Shown in pieces: positions 7,970 to 16,818 of a DNA stretch of 64,000 nucleotides. Numbering within the stretch: position 1 is the stretch's first letter; each line of letters opens with the position of its first letter. The notes under the pieces were generated by a model that saw nothing but the letters and a program-made list of their open reading frames with translations, was not told where the DNA came from and ran no database searches. Position numbers and translations under genes: made by a program. Location of the stretch: the NCBI GenBank assembly GCA_020073265.1, contig JAIQFN010000007.1:1-64000 (forward strand), in the 5' to 3' direction. This DNA comes from Terriglobia bacterium (lineage in GTDB: Bacteria > Acidobacteriota > Terriglobia > Bryobacterales > Bryobacteraceae).

Positions 7970-10177
7970 TCACTTGCCATCGACCGAGAAGGCCAGCAGA
8001 ACGTTCCCCGCTTTTCCTCCAAATGCTCCGTAGCCGGAGTTGGTCAGCACCATTCCGTTCGCGATGGTCGGGCCCGAAGCATCCACTGAGCCCCCCTTCG
8101 CCATGACTTTATTGACGGTATCGAAGCTCGTGGCCGTATCGAAGTCCCACAGGATTTTGCCGTCGGCCGTCGCATACGCGCGGAAATGCCCGTTCAATGC
8201 GCCGGAGAAAACGGCTCCCGGGATAACCGAGACGGCTGCCGCCTGACCTGGAGCGCATCCTGCCGGAACCGCGCACGTGACAGCCGGAGCTGGCGTGGTC
8301 CACACCTGCTTCCCCGTCGCCAGATCAACTGCCGAAATGCCGGGCCTCGCTCCCTCCTGAGCCATGCGATCGGAGATCGCAACGTAAGCGTACTGGCTGT
8401 CCGCTGCATGTCCCCACTCGATGCCTCCCAGCGCGCTTCCGGCCCCGAGTCTGAGCTGCCACAGAATCTTGCCTTTGTTGTCCGGGTCGAGGCCCCACAG
8501 AATGCCCGACTTCTGGCCTGCCAGCAGGACCTGCTTCCCGCCGCCGATATCGCGAAGGATGACCGAGGCGCCGAAATCGTAGTCCGGTCCATTGTTTTCC
8601 GGGCAATTGGCCGTTCTCGGGCAACCGTTGACGAAGTTGTCCTTCGCTTCCGTTTGGCTGATCCACTGAAGCTTTCCGGTGTCGAGCGAGTATGCGAGGA
8701 TCGCATCGCTCGAGTTGATGTCCACGCTCGTGTAGGAGTCGCCGGTTGCCACGTAGATCAATTTGCGCTTGACGTCGATAGTGGGCGCGGACCACACCGC
8801 GGCCCCCGCGGGCCCGTACTGCTGGGTGCCGGCTGAATTGTTCTTGAATGGCTTCGGCGGAGCAACCACCGTGTAGCTCTTCCAGAGCTGCTTGCCGGTC
8901 TCGGCGTCAAGCGCCACGAGACTGCCGCGGAAGGTGCAGCATTCGTAGGTGCTGCTGGCGGCGGAAGCTTCTTCGCTGGAAGAGACCGGAACATACAGCG
9001 TTCCGTTGTAGAGCGCCGGCGCGCCGGTTAACGTCGCAGCGCGATGATCGTCTACCCTGGTCTTCCACAACTCCTGACCGGTCTCGGCGTCGAGCGCGTG
9101 GGCCGAGGCGCGCAGATCGCCAAAGAAAACGATGTACTTCCCCGGTGTCTTTGCGGCCGCGACCGTGATCGCCGTGCGAACCCCCGCGCCGGTGCTAAAG
9201 CTCCAGATGGTGCAGCCGGAGGACGCGTCCAGCGAATAAACATTTCCCGCCAGAGTGCCCACGAAGATTCGTCCACCCACCACGGTCGGCTGGGCCATTG
9301 CCAGGGTCACTCTCGGAAATCCGAACGCCCATTTCAGTTTGAGCCGGGGGACATCCGCGGCAGAAAGACCGGGGTTGGGTTGGAAACGCGAGTTGCCCGG
9401 ATCGACGCCCCACCCGTTCCAGTCTGCCTTCGCGTCAGGAGCGAATTTCCCGACCGGCCCGCTGCACTGCCCGGCAGTGGCTTCGCTGACGTTGCCGATG
9501 TTTTTCCCGGTAAGGAAGCGAGCGATGGCCCGTCCTTCCGGTTGCGTAAGTCCGGAAGCCTGCGTCATCATCGCTCCCGAGAACATCGCGTCCATGATGG
9601 CTTCAGGTGTGCGCGCGGCGATTTCTTCCCGCTTGGGCATGCGGAGCCCGGACTGCGCATTGTCGTGGCACCCGGCGCAGCGTTGCTGATAAAGCGCGGC
9701 GCCGTCGGGAGTCTTGTTCAGCACGTAAGTCGCGGCGCCGATATCGGCCTGGGCCAGGACAATGTGCCGCACCACGGTCATGACCTTGCCGTCGTCCGAC
9801 AGTGTCCATCTTTCGGTCAGCGTAAGCGGGCGGCCTTGCACATCCGATTTCATGACGATCACCAGTGCGTTGCCATCCCAGGTTGCAGCGCTCTTCGCCT
9901 CGGCCCCCATCGACAGCTTGTTGATCGTCTCCTTGCCGTCGGTCGAGAACTTCGCTGTGGTGGTCACCTCGCCCTGCGCGCCGCCCGTCTGGGTTTCTGT
10001 CATCGTTAGGGACGGATCGTTGTGCTCCACCTTGCGCATCGCCGGCCCGGGAATCTGGCCGAAATTGCTCTTCGTTACATCGATCGTCCAGTCGCCCGAA
10101 AAGTTCGGCTTGTCGGCGGCGGCGCTGAAACCGGCCATCGCCACAAGCGCCAGCGTCCAAAAAATGGTCCTCTTCAT
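7970..10177 (-). CDS. secreted PQQ-type beta-propeller dehydrogenase with c-type heme (polyvinyl-alcohol-dehydrogenase-like)
   Basis: The 735-residue product starts with a signal peptide (cleavage near residue 22, FSAAA). A beta-rich region of about residues 26-155 resembles a lipocalin-like domain, then a cytochrome c domain carries CAGCH at 167-171, and an eight-bladed PQQ propeller fills about 255-735 with repeated tryptophan-docking strands. That cytochrome-plus-propeller order is known from polyvinyl alcohol dehydrogenases (EC 1.1.2.6), which oxidise secondary alcohols in the periplasm; the extra N-terminal domain is unusual. GAGGAG stands 8 bases before the ATG at 10177; a GTG six bases earlier is less likely. 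It sits 21 bases after the RHH gene and 8 before the ABC ATPase, in one operon. Confidence 0.9.
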   Translation of the reverse strand: MKRTIFWTLALVAMAGFSAAADKPNFSGDWTIDVTKSNFGQIPGPAMRKVEHNDPSLTMTETQTGGAQGEVTTTAKFSTDGKETINKLSMGAEAKSAATWDGNALVIVMKSDVQGRPLTLTERWTLSDDGKVMTVVRHIVLAQADIGAATYVLNKTPDGAALYQQRCAGCHDNAQSGLRMPKREEIAARTPEAIMDAMFSGAMMTQASGLTQPEGRAIARFLTGKNIGNVSEATAGQCSGPVGKFAPDAKADWNGWGVDPGNSRFQPNPGLSAADVPRLKLKWAFGFPRVTLAMAQPTVVGGRIFVGTLAGNVYSLDASSGCTIWSFSTGAGVRTAITVAAAKTPGKYIVFFGDLRASAHALDAETGQELWKTRVDDHRAATLTGAPALYNGTLYVPVSSSEEASAASSTYECCTFRGSLVALDAETGKQLWKSYTVVAPPKPFKNNSAGTQQYGPAGAAVWSAPTIDVKRKLIYVATGDSYTSVDINSSDAILAYSLDTGKLQWISQTEAKDNFVNGCPRTANCPENNGPDYDFGASVILRDIGGGKQVLLAGQKSGILWGLDPDNKGKILWQLRLGAGSALGGIEWGHAADSQYAYVAISDRMAQEGARPGISAVDLATGKQVWTTPAPAVTCAVPAGCAPGQAAAVSVIPGAVFSGALNGHFRAYATADGKILWDFDTATSFDTVNKVMAKGGSVDASGPTIANGMVLTNSGYGAFGGKAGNVLLAFSVDGK

Positions 10178-10198
10178 ATGCACTACTCCTCGGTTGCT

Positions 10199-10402
10199 CT
10201 ATTCCTCTGTCAGCTTCACGAATTCATGGCTATCGGTAGGTGCTTCAGCCGGGATTGCTTCCTTGAGCCGCCCGGATTTGCGCAACGCCTCCCGTAGCAG
10301 AAACTCGATCTGGCCGTTCAGACTCCGAAGATCGTCGTCCGCCCAACGCCGCACTTGATCGAACAGCCGCGCATCGATCCGTAATGGAAAGTTTTTTCTC
10401 AC
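10199..10402 (-). CDS. Arc/MetJ-type ribbon-helix-helix protein
   Basis: A 67-residue protein whose first 45 residues fit a ribbon-helix-helix DNA-binding fold: a strand (NFPLRIDARLF), helix A (DQVRRWADDD) and helix B (SLNGQIEFLLREALRK), followed by an acidic tail. It starts 10 bases after the stop of the SPFH gene and ends 21 bases before the PQQ enzyme. Small Arc-like proteins next to SPFH proteins are a recurring arrangement. It most likely dimerises and autoregulates the operon, though no operator was identified. Confidence 0.8.
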   Translation of the reverse strand: MRKNFPLRIDARLFDQVRRWADDDLRSLNGQIEFLLREALRKSGRLKEAIPAEAPTDSHEFVKLTEE

Positions 10403-10411
10403 TGCGGCGTT

Positions 10412-11290
10412 TTAGTGATACATCGTGCCGGTGTTTAACACGGGTTGAGCCGCGCGCTCCCCGCACAAGACCACCAGGAGATTACTGACCATCGCCGCCT
10501 TCCGCTCCTCGTCGAGCGACACTGTCTGCTTCTCCGCCAGTCTCGTCAGTGCCATCTCGACCATCCCCACCGCGCCTTCTACGATCCTGGTCCGCGCAGC
10601 CACAATCGCGCCCGCCTGCTGGCGTTGCAGCATCGAAGCCGCGATCTCCGGAGCATACGCGAGGTGGCTGATGCGAACATCTTTTATCTCGATACCCGCC
10701 ACAGCCAGCCGCTCCTGCACCTCGTCGCGAAGGTGAGCTGCAACTTCGGCCGTGTTGCCTCGCAGCGATTTCACGCCGTCTTCATGAGCGTCGTAAGGAT
10801 AGGATGTGGCCAGATTTCGCAGCGCGGCCTCGCTCTGCACCTTGATGTAGTTCTCGTAATTGTCGATCTGAAAAATCGCTTCGGCAGTATCGATCACCGC
10901 CCACACCACGATGGCCGCGAACTCGATGGGGTTGCCGTCGTGATCGTTCACCTTCAATTGGCCGGTTTCGAAGTTACGAGTCCGCAGCGAGACGTATTTC
11001 TTTGCGTAGAAGGGGTTCGCCCAGCGCAGTCCCGGCGTTCGCTCTGTGCCGACATAGCGGCCGAACAGTTGAAGCACTACACCCTGGTTCGGCTGCACGC
11101 CGAACAAGCCTTTCAAGCACAGCAAGTCGATCGCCAGCAGGAACGCACACAACGGCGCGGCCCACTGGTTACCAGTTTCGGCGGTTTGCCGAAGCGTGAT
11201 GATGAAGCTGGCGAGGAGGCCGATGGCGATCAGGGCCAACAGCGTGAGGTACACGAAGCCAGAGGCGGTCCGGCGTTCTTTCTCTTTCAT
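10412..11290 (-). CDS. SPFH/band 7 (stomatin-prohibitin-flotillin) membrane protein
   Basis: A 292-residue protein with two hydrophobic segments, about residues 12-34 and 42-66, followed by a band 7 domain from about residue 68 to 260 and a short alanine- and glutamate-rich coiled region ([21 protein letters not shown]). SPFH proteins form oligomeric rings in the membrane and organise membrane microdomains or proteases. AGGAG lies just before the ATG. It heads the minus-strand operon, with a clear promoter at 11315-11343; the partners suggest a membrane-associated secretion or envelope function. Confidence 0.93.
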   Translation of the reverse strand: MKEKERRTASGFVYLTLLALIAIGLLASFIITLRQTAETGNQWAAPLCAFLLAIDLLCLKGLFGVQPNQGVVLQLFGRYVGTERTPGLRWANPFYAKKYVSLRTRNFETGQLKVNDHDGNPIEFAAIVVWAVIDTAEAIFQIDNYENYIKVQSEAALRNLATSYPYDAHEDGVKSLRGNTAEVAAHLRDEVQERLAVAGIEIKDVRISHLAYAPEIAASMLQRQQAGAIVAARTRIVEGAVGMVEMALTRLAEKQTVSLDEERKAAMVSNLLVVLCGERAAQPVLNTGTMYH

Positions 11291-11314
11291 TGCGATCTCC
11301 TTTTGAATATCGAA

Positions 11315-11343
11315 ATGATATCACTATGAGATCAAGATTGCAA
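11315..11343 (-). promoter_or_regulatory. promoter of the SPFH-RHH-PQQ-ABC operon
   Basis: On the minus strand TTGCAA (11343-11338) and TATCAT (11320-11315) are 17 bases apart, 25 bases ahead of the SPFH start codon at 11290. Confidence 0.55.
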
Positions 11344-11419
11344 TACGGAGTCAGCGACCCCTAACGGCTTTGTCCCGGTCCAGCCGGCCACCCAGGACCA
11401 AACGAAATGGATAAGCTCT

Positions 11420-11737
11420 GTGCTATTTCCCAAATGGTATATGGCATTGTACAAAGGGATTGTGCGCGACAAAGTCACTCTGGACCGGGCAGGCCGCGTG
11501 GTTCTGCCCAAGAATCTTCGCGATGAACTACGCCTTTCACCGGGTGACACGCTCGACATCGCGGTCGCCGGCGATCAGTTGACACTGCGGCCCAGGCGGG
11601 CCGGCACGCCGCTGCGGAAGGAGCGGGGCGTTTGGGTTCTTCGCACCGGTGAGCCGCTCACGGCTGGTGAAACGGAAGAAACACTCCGCCACATCCGGGC
11701 GCAACGGCAGCGCCGGAACGTCGGAGATCGCGAGTGA
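11420..11737 (+). CDS. AbrB/MazE/SpoVT-family antitoxin (VapB type)
   Basis: The protein contains a swapped-hairpin AbrB domain with the diagnostic VTLDRAGRVVLPKNLRDEL followed by LSPGD. The C-terminal 45 residues should wrap the toxin. The stop overlaps the toxin start by four bases (ATGA). The start is uncertain: family members normally begin just before the AbrB strand, which would fit a GTG at 11462, whereas the frame is open back to 11420 and also has an ATG at 11441. A perfect 8-base palindrome TTGTACAA at 11447-11454 lies in this ambiguous stretch and could be the autoregulatory operator, which favours the later start. Confidence 0.85.
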   Translation: MLFPKWYMALYKGIVRDKVTLDRAGRVVLPKNLRDELRLSPGDTLDIAVAGDQLTLRPRRAGTPLRKERGVWVLRTGEPLTAGETEETLRHIRAQRQRRNVGDRE

Positions 11738-12168
11738 AAGCGCTTCTCGATACTTCCGTGCTGGTGGCCACATTTCATGGAGATCATGAACACCATCCGC
11801 CTAGCATCGATCTGTTCCTGCGCTTCGGACAGCAAGAGGCCTGCTGCGGCGCCCACAGCCTGGCCGAGGTCTTCGCCACCCTAACCGAAATGCCGGGGCG
11901 GCGGCGAGCCAGCGGTGATGAAGCGCTGTTATTCCTCGGCAACGTCCGCGATCGCCTCTCGCTGGTCGCCCTCGACGAGCGGGAGTACTTTCGGGTGGCG
12001 GAGATGGCCGCGGAAGCCGGTCTCGCCAGCGGCGCGATCTACGACGTGATCCTGGCGCACTGCACCCTCAAGGCCCAGGCCGAAGTGATCTACACGTGGA
12101 ACACCAAGGATTTCTTGCGGCTCGGCTCGGCAATCGCAGACCGCGTGAGGACGCCCGACCAAACTTAG
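11734..12168 (+). CDS. PIN-domain ribonuclease toxin (VapC type)
   Basis: A 144-residue PIN-domain protein. The acidic residues expected to bind magnesium are present: D6 in LLDTSVL, the glutamate in SLAEVFATL near 46, the aspartate in IYDVILAHC near 103, and the aspartate in WNTKDF near 125. VapC toxins cleave structured RNA, usually initiator tRNA or rRNA loops, when released by their antitoxin. The four-base overlap with the AbrB-type antitoxin gene confirms the pair. Confidence 0.92.
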   Translation: MKALLDTSVLVATFHGDHEHHPPSIDLFLRFGQQEACCGAHSLAEVFATLTEMPGRRRASGDEALLFLGNVRDRLSLVALDEREYFRVAEMAAEAGLASGAIYDVILAHCTLKAQAEVIYTWNTKDFLRLGSAIADRVRTPDQT

Positions 12169-12793
12169 GTCCCAACCGCGGCGCTATCCCGAAGCTCTAA
12201 TACAAACCTCGATCGCGAACCATTCTCCAGTCGCGGCGCATGCCACGGCTTACTTGACGGGCGAGCGAAGCTGAGGTGCAGCTCCGGAGCACTTGGAGCA
12301 CTTCCGCTCCACTCGGCGCTCCTTTCCGGTGTTTTGACGCTCCCCCGGCACTCCTTTGCTTCCGTTTATTTCCCCTTCCTCTAGCTCGTTTCGTGTCAAC
12401 GCGCGGGGTCGGCGAAGCGAATCCAACTACCTGCAGGCGTGCGGCTTGCGAAGCGTCAACAAGACCGATCGGGGTTGGCTTGGCACTCCAAACGGCCTGG
12501 GTTCTTACCGTCTCCCTCTTTTATATATAGGCGGTAAAAACACCCCCCGGAAGCTCCGTTGGCAGCGTATGCGCGCCGCCCGGCTCGAACTCGATGCTGC
12601 CGTTGTGGCATTCCGAGCCAGCACGCGAAAGCTCTGTATGAGTTGCGGCCAGGGCGCGCGAATCTTCAAAACAAGGAAGGAACGTGATTTGAATCCTGCG
12701 CAGGCTTGGACTATCGTCGCCAGACCGAGATCAAAGACCAACGGAACGGAAAATGCTGTGGGCCAACGTGCACGATCGTGATACAGGAGGGCC
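12169..12793 (+). other. 625-base stretch without a supportable gene
   Basis: Several frames stay open here for up to about 140 codons because the DNA is GC-rich, but none has a ribosome binding site, a recognisable domain or a consistent composition. I see no tRNA cloverleaf, terminator or repeat. AGGAGG at the right end belongs to the next gene. Confidence 0.5.
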
Positions 12794-14032
12794 ATGACAT
12801 CCAGGGAACGAGTTCTCGCGGCAATAGCGCACAAAGAGCCTGATCGAGTCCCGATCGATCAGGGCTCGATGCGCTCCACCGGCATTATGGCGATCGCCTA
12901 CAACCGGCTGAAAACGCGCCTCGGTATTTCGGCTGGCCCGACGCATCTCTACGACATCGTGCAGCAACTGGCGGAGCCGGACACCTGGTATCTCGACCGG
13001 TTTCACGTGGATGCGGTCGACTTCGGCCGGGCCTTCCGCGACCTTCAGGAGTGGCGACCCTGGACCCTTCCGGACGGCTCGGCGGTGGTGGCACCGGCGT
13101 GGTTCCAGCCCCAGCCTAAAGACGGCGGTTTCGTGCTGCGAGACGCCGAAGGCACCATCATCGCCCAGATGCCGGCCGGCGCGCTGTACTTCGATCAAGC
13201 TTGCTGGCCGCTCTCCGGCCCTGACGGACTGGATCACTACGAACCGCTCCAGGCCAAGATGCGCAAGGTGAACTGGGCTGGCGTGCCCGTATCACCTTAC
13301 GAAGTCCCGCTCACCGCTGAGCGCCTGGATGAGATCGCGAGCGTTGCCCGGCACTATTACGAAACAACCGAGTACGCCATCTCGCTCTCGGTCGGCTGCA
13401 ACCTGCTCGAGTGGACGCAGTATCTGTTTGGGATGGAGAACGCCTACCTGTACATGGCGGGAGAAAAAACCAAGTTGGCCCACTTCCTCGACCGGCTGGT
13501 GGAAACGCACCTCGAAACACTCGAGCGGATCTTGCCGCGCGTGCGGGGATACGTTCAGATCCTGGTCCTCGGGGACGACCTGGGGATGCAGACTGGGCCG
13601 CAGATGTCGCGCCGAATGTATCGCGAGTTGTTCTTCCCGCGTCACCAGTTGCTCTGCAAACGGGCCAAGGAGTTAGGCGGCGCGCACATCTTCCTGCATT
13701 GTTGCGGCGGCATCTATCCGCTCATTCCCGATTTGATCGAGGCGGGCGTGGAAATCCTCAACCCGGTGCAGACGAGCGCGCGCGATATGGAGCCCGAGCG
13801 GCTAAAGCGCGAGTTCGGCCGCGACCTTACGTTCTGGGGTGGGGGCAGCGACACGCAGAGTATCCTGCCGAACGGGACCCCTGAGGAAGTGCGCGAGGAC
13901 GTGCGGCGGCGGATCGAGATCTTCGCACCCGGCGGCGGTTTCGTCTGGACCACCGTGCACAACATCATGGCCGACGTGCCTGCGGCCAACGCAGTGGCCG
14001 CGCTCGATGCGGCCTACGAGTTTGGCAGTTAA
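12794..14032 (+). CDS. uroporphyrinogen decarboxylase (URO-D)-family protein, likely methyltransferase-type
   Basis: A 412-residue protein that opens with the family start (TSRERVLAAIAHKEPDRVPID) and has the URO-D TIM-barrel pattern throughout. The acidic GDDLGMQTGPQMS near residue 256 and HCCGGIYPLIPDLIEAGVE near 302 are the metal- and ligand-binding segments seen in corrinoid methyltransferase members, where cysteine and histidine hold zinc. It is longer and more divergent than true HemE and stands alone, so a role in methyl transfer or demethylation of an unknown substrate is more likely than heme synthesis. AGGAGG lies 5 bases before the ATG. Confidence 0.88.
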   Translation: MTSRERVLAAIAHKEPDRVPIDQGSMRSTGIMAIAYNRLKTRLGISAGPTHLYDIVQQLAEPDTWYLDRFHVDAVDFGRAFRDLQEWRPWTLPDGSAVVAPAWFQPQPKDGGFVLRDAEGTIIAQMPAGALYFDQACWPLSGPDGLDHYEPLQAKMRKVNWAGVPVSPYEVPLTAERLDEIASVARHYYETTEYAISLSVGCNLLEWTQYLFGMENAYLYMAGEKTKLAHFLDRLVETHLETLERILPRVRGYVQILVLGDDLGMQTGPQMSRRMYRELFFPRHQLLCKRAKELGGAHIFLHCCGGIYPLIPDLIEAGVEILNPVQTSARDMEPERLKREFGRDLTFWGGGSDTQSILPNGTPEEVREDVRRRIEIFAPGGGFVWTTVHNIMADVPAANAVAALDAAYEFGS

Positions 14033-14348
14033 TAGAGCGCACTGCAGCTTCAACGCGGGCTTCTCAACCCCCCTCGCCGGTCCGGCCTCCTTCGGGCGCA
14101 GCTTGAGCGCTAAGGGTGTAACAGGATTCGGCAGCAACAGACCGGTGCAGGCTTGACTATTGGAGCATAACTTGCTCCTTCGATGTCCCAAATGTCCCCG
14201 GCGAAGCGAATCGGTCGGAATCACCCCGCGATTGACCATCGCCCGACAGATCTGGTCGTGAAAACTCTCTGGCGACCCACGCGCCTGCGAGGATTTGCGC
14301 AAAGTTTGTGCCATATGACCCACTATGCCCTTTTCGGTGATTCCATCA

Positions 14349-14378
14349 ATGAAACAGGACTTGATCAGACTGTTTCAT
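14349..14378. promoter_or_regulatory. hyphenated inverted repeat, probable operator, before the glycosidase-like gene
   Basis: ATGAAACAG (14349-14357) and CTGTTTCAT (14370-14378) are perfect 9-base inverted arms around a 12-base spacer that itself contains TGATCA. The element lies 38 bases upstream of the ATG at 14417. A second, smaller repeat GGAGCA-N5-TGCTCC lies at 14162-14178. Otherwise 14033-14416 contains no gene I can support; an in-frame open stretch upstream of 14417 has no binding site and hydrophilic filler sequence. Confidence 0.5.
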
Positions 14379-14416
14379 CCCTCGAACTTTCTGCTAGCAC
14401 CGCCCGAGTAGCCGGT

Positions 14417-16345
14417 ATGCGAATCAACCTCACGTTCAGATTCGCTGTTGCCGCTCTCTCGATGGCGCTTGGCGTCGTCGTTGGGCGGGCAGAATCGCCG
14501 TATATCTCCGTTTACGACAACGCATCCACTCCAGTGCGTCACGCCGCCGATCGTCTGTCCCAGTTCACCATGCTGCCGGTGGAGCGGGGGCCCGCCAGCC
14601 AGCAGGTCGTCCGGATCGAGTTGAACTCCAGCTCGAATCCAAGTATCGCCACGCAAGGTTACACCATCCGTTCCTCGGCGGATGGGGCGATCGCCATCCG
14701 CGGCAATACCGAAGAAGGCGCTGCTAACGGCATCTACACATTCCTGCGGACGCTCATGATTGAACACCGCAAGGACCCGTTCTCGCGCCGGTGGGCGATC
14801 GAGGAGAAGCCGCACTTCGCGCTGCGGACGATGCTCGTGTCGCCGTATCGCTTCGGAGCCTCGTACGGTTTTGCGGCCCTGAGCCCGGACCGCTGGTCGC
14901 TCGAGGACTGGAAGAAATACGTCGACTTCATGCGGCTGTGCAACATCACGACTCTGATCATGGGGTCGGAGCGCATGTACCATCCCGACTATCCCAACAG
15001 TTGGCGCGAGAAGTGGCGCTACGAAGTCTGGAAGCAAGTGATGGATTATTGCCACCAGGTAGGCATGAAGTTCAACTGGTACATCACGCCGAGCCTGGTC
15101 ACCGAGCAGGCTTTTTGGGACAACCCCGACAAGCGAGCCGATCAGGAAGCCGGCTCTTGGTCCGGCAATGGGCTGAGCTGGAACAAAGGCAAGGACATCA
15201 TCCTCAAGAATCAGAAATACACGCTTGAGTACTTCCGCGGCCTGGATGGCCTGGAGATCATTTTCAGCGATGGAGGCGGTTTCTCGTTCGACATTGCCGA
15301 TCCCGCCGGGTACATTGCCGACGCAACCCGGAGCTATATCCAGCTCATGAAGGAGACGGGCAACGACGCGCAGTTCGTCTTCTGGAACTGGATACTCGAC
15401 TTTTGGTCGAACGTCATGATCCGCAAGCCGATCCTGGAGAAGTACCCGAAGTACAAGACCATGCAGGACGACGTCATTCCCCTGCTTCCGAAGAACGTCG
15501 CCTGGGTGGACACCTCGGTTCTGACCCTCACACAGTCTCTATGGAAGTACATTCAGGATGCTGGAAATCCTCCCTTGCGCGAGACCGTGCTGCTCGGCAA
15601 GGAGAAGGGTTTCAAGCCGGTGATCGACCTGTTCTGGTACATGAACCCGGAGTTTTCCATCAACATGTTTCCGCGCCCGCTCATTCGCCGCGGTATGCAG
15701 GAAGCGGCCTACGCGCGCGACGAACTGGGAGCAGACGGCGTGATGGGCTATCGGCTGGCGCCGCCCTGCAGGTTCATCGACGACTACGTGTACTTCCGCC
15801 TGGCGTCCGATCCGGGGCTGACCCAGGAACAACTGGTGAACGAACTGGCCGGACTGTTGTGCGAGCGGCCGGAAAGCCAGCCGCAGGTGAAAGAAGGGAT
15901 TAACACGCTCGAAAGGTTCTGGACCACTCACAAGCTCGCCGATATTGAGAAGGCCGAAGGGCTGTTCCGCACGCTGCTCGCGCGGGAGAAGTCCAAAGAC
16001 CTGGAGTACGTGAGCAACGGCGTGACGTTCCTTACCTACATTGTGCGGATGGCCCAGCCCGACGTCACGAGCGCGCAGAAGGACGACCTCAAGACACAGC
16101 TCTACCAGACCGTGAAACCCATGTACATCTTCCAGGGCCTGACGACGGACATCGTGTGGCTTCCCGAGGCGCGGCGGTTCTTCTCGGCCAGAGTGGACAT
16201 GATGGTCGAAGACTATCGCGGGCCGTCCGCTGCCGGGTCGCCCTATCCCGAGGTGGTGGATCGGAGCATCTATCCGCATGCGACCTCGAAGCCATTCACC
16301 CTGCGCTGGCCGAACCGGAGTGTGGGAGCAGGGGGCCATGAGTAA
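14417..16345 (+). CDS. secreted glycoside-hydrolase-like protein (N-terminal GH20/GH67-type domain plus TIM barrel)
   Basis: The 642-residue product starts with a signal peptide (MRINLTFRFAVAALSMALG, cleavage after GRAES). An N-terminal alpha/beta domain of about residues 30-125 has the look of the non-catalytic domain that precedes the barrel in alpha-glucuronidases and hexosaminidases (GNTEEGAANGIYTFLRTL). The remainder reads as a TIM barrel with LRTMLVSPYRFGA, MGSERMYHPDYPNSW and FSDGGGFSFDIADP. I cannot identify catalytic residues with certainty or assign a GH family. I chose 14417 because the signal peptide starts there; the frame is open further upstream but unlike protein. A decayed copy of the N-terminus follows. 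Confidence 0.75.
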   Translation: MRINLTFRFAVAALSMALGVVVGRAESPYISVYDNASTPVRHAADRLSQFTMLPVERGPASQQVVRIELNSSSNPSIATQGYTIRSSADGAIAIRGNTEEGAANGIYTFLRTLMIEHRKDPFSRRWAIEEKPHFALRTMLVSPYRFGASYGFAALSPDRWSLEDWKKYVDFMRLCNITTLIMGSERMYHPDYPNSWREKWRYEVWKQVMDYCHQVGMKFNWYITPSLVTEQAFWDNPDKRADQEAGSWSGNGLSWNKGKDIILKNQKYTLEYFRGLDGLEIIFSDGGGFSFDIADPAGYIADATRSYIQLMKETGNDAQFVFWNWILDFWSNVMIRKPILEKYPKYKTMQDDVIPLLPKNVAWVDTSVLTLTQSLWKYIQDAGNPPLRETVLLGKEKGFKPVIDLFWYMNPEFSINMFPRPLIRRGMQEAAYARDELGADGVMGYRLAPPCRFIDDYVYFRLASDPGLTQEQLVNELAGLLCERPESQPQVKEGINTLERFWTTHKLADIEKAEGLFRTLLAREKSKDLEYVSNGVTFLTYIVRMAQPDVTSAQKDDLKTQLYQTVKPMYIFQGLTTDIVWLPEARRFFSARVDMMVEDYRGPSAAGSPYPEVVDRSIYPHATSKPFTLRWPNRSVGAGGHE

Positions 16346-16623
16346 GTTCATGAAATTAGCAACCAGAATTGCGTTCGCTGCTGTGGGCTAGGTACGACCG
16401 CGATGCGGACGGCGTCACCCTGCATCTCGCTCTACGAAAACACGCCCAGTCCCTGTGCCAAGCCGTCCACCGACTGTCGGAGCATTTCCGTCTGAACGCC
16501 GAGTTCATCGAACCGCTCACGGACATTGGAACGGTGACTGCTTGCCTGCTAAGGATGAATACTCCAGAGCGAGTCGCGGAACGGCGAACCTTGCAGACGT
16601 TGGGCAGCTACCCCCTACGGTGA
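16338..16623 (+). pseudogene. decayed N-terminus of a second glycosidase-like paralog
   Basis: An ATG at 16338, overlapping the end of the previous gene, starts a signal-peptide-like stretch (MSKFMKLATRIAFAAVG) that hits TAG at 16389. Beyond it the DNA encodes, in two frames joined by a frameshift, SPCISLYENTPSP and then LCQAVHRLSEHF. These match SPYISVYDNASTP and VRHAADRLSQF at the mature N-terminus of the upstream protein. The rest of the second copy is missing and 16624-16818 shows nothing further. I infer a tandem duplication, of which only the first copy survives. Confidence 0.6.
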
Positions 16624-16818
16624 AAGAAGTCAGCCAGGAAGCGAGCGTTCAAACGGAAGACGCTGGGCCACCCATTCAATCAGCGACGATCGCAGGAGAC
16701 AACACGGAGGCCCAGTCCGTGAACACGGACTGCAAGCGTCCTGTGTCACCCTATGGCGGCACCTCCCGCAAGACCCTGCTTACCGGGCTTTCTACCTTCG
16801 CGCGAGTGAACTCGAACG

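Noticed and set aside
12356-12781. A 141-codon plus-strand frame before the URO-D gene.
   Set aside because: No binding site, no recognisable domain and arginine/serine-rich chance composition; possible only as noise in GC-rich DNA.
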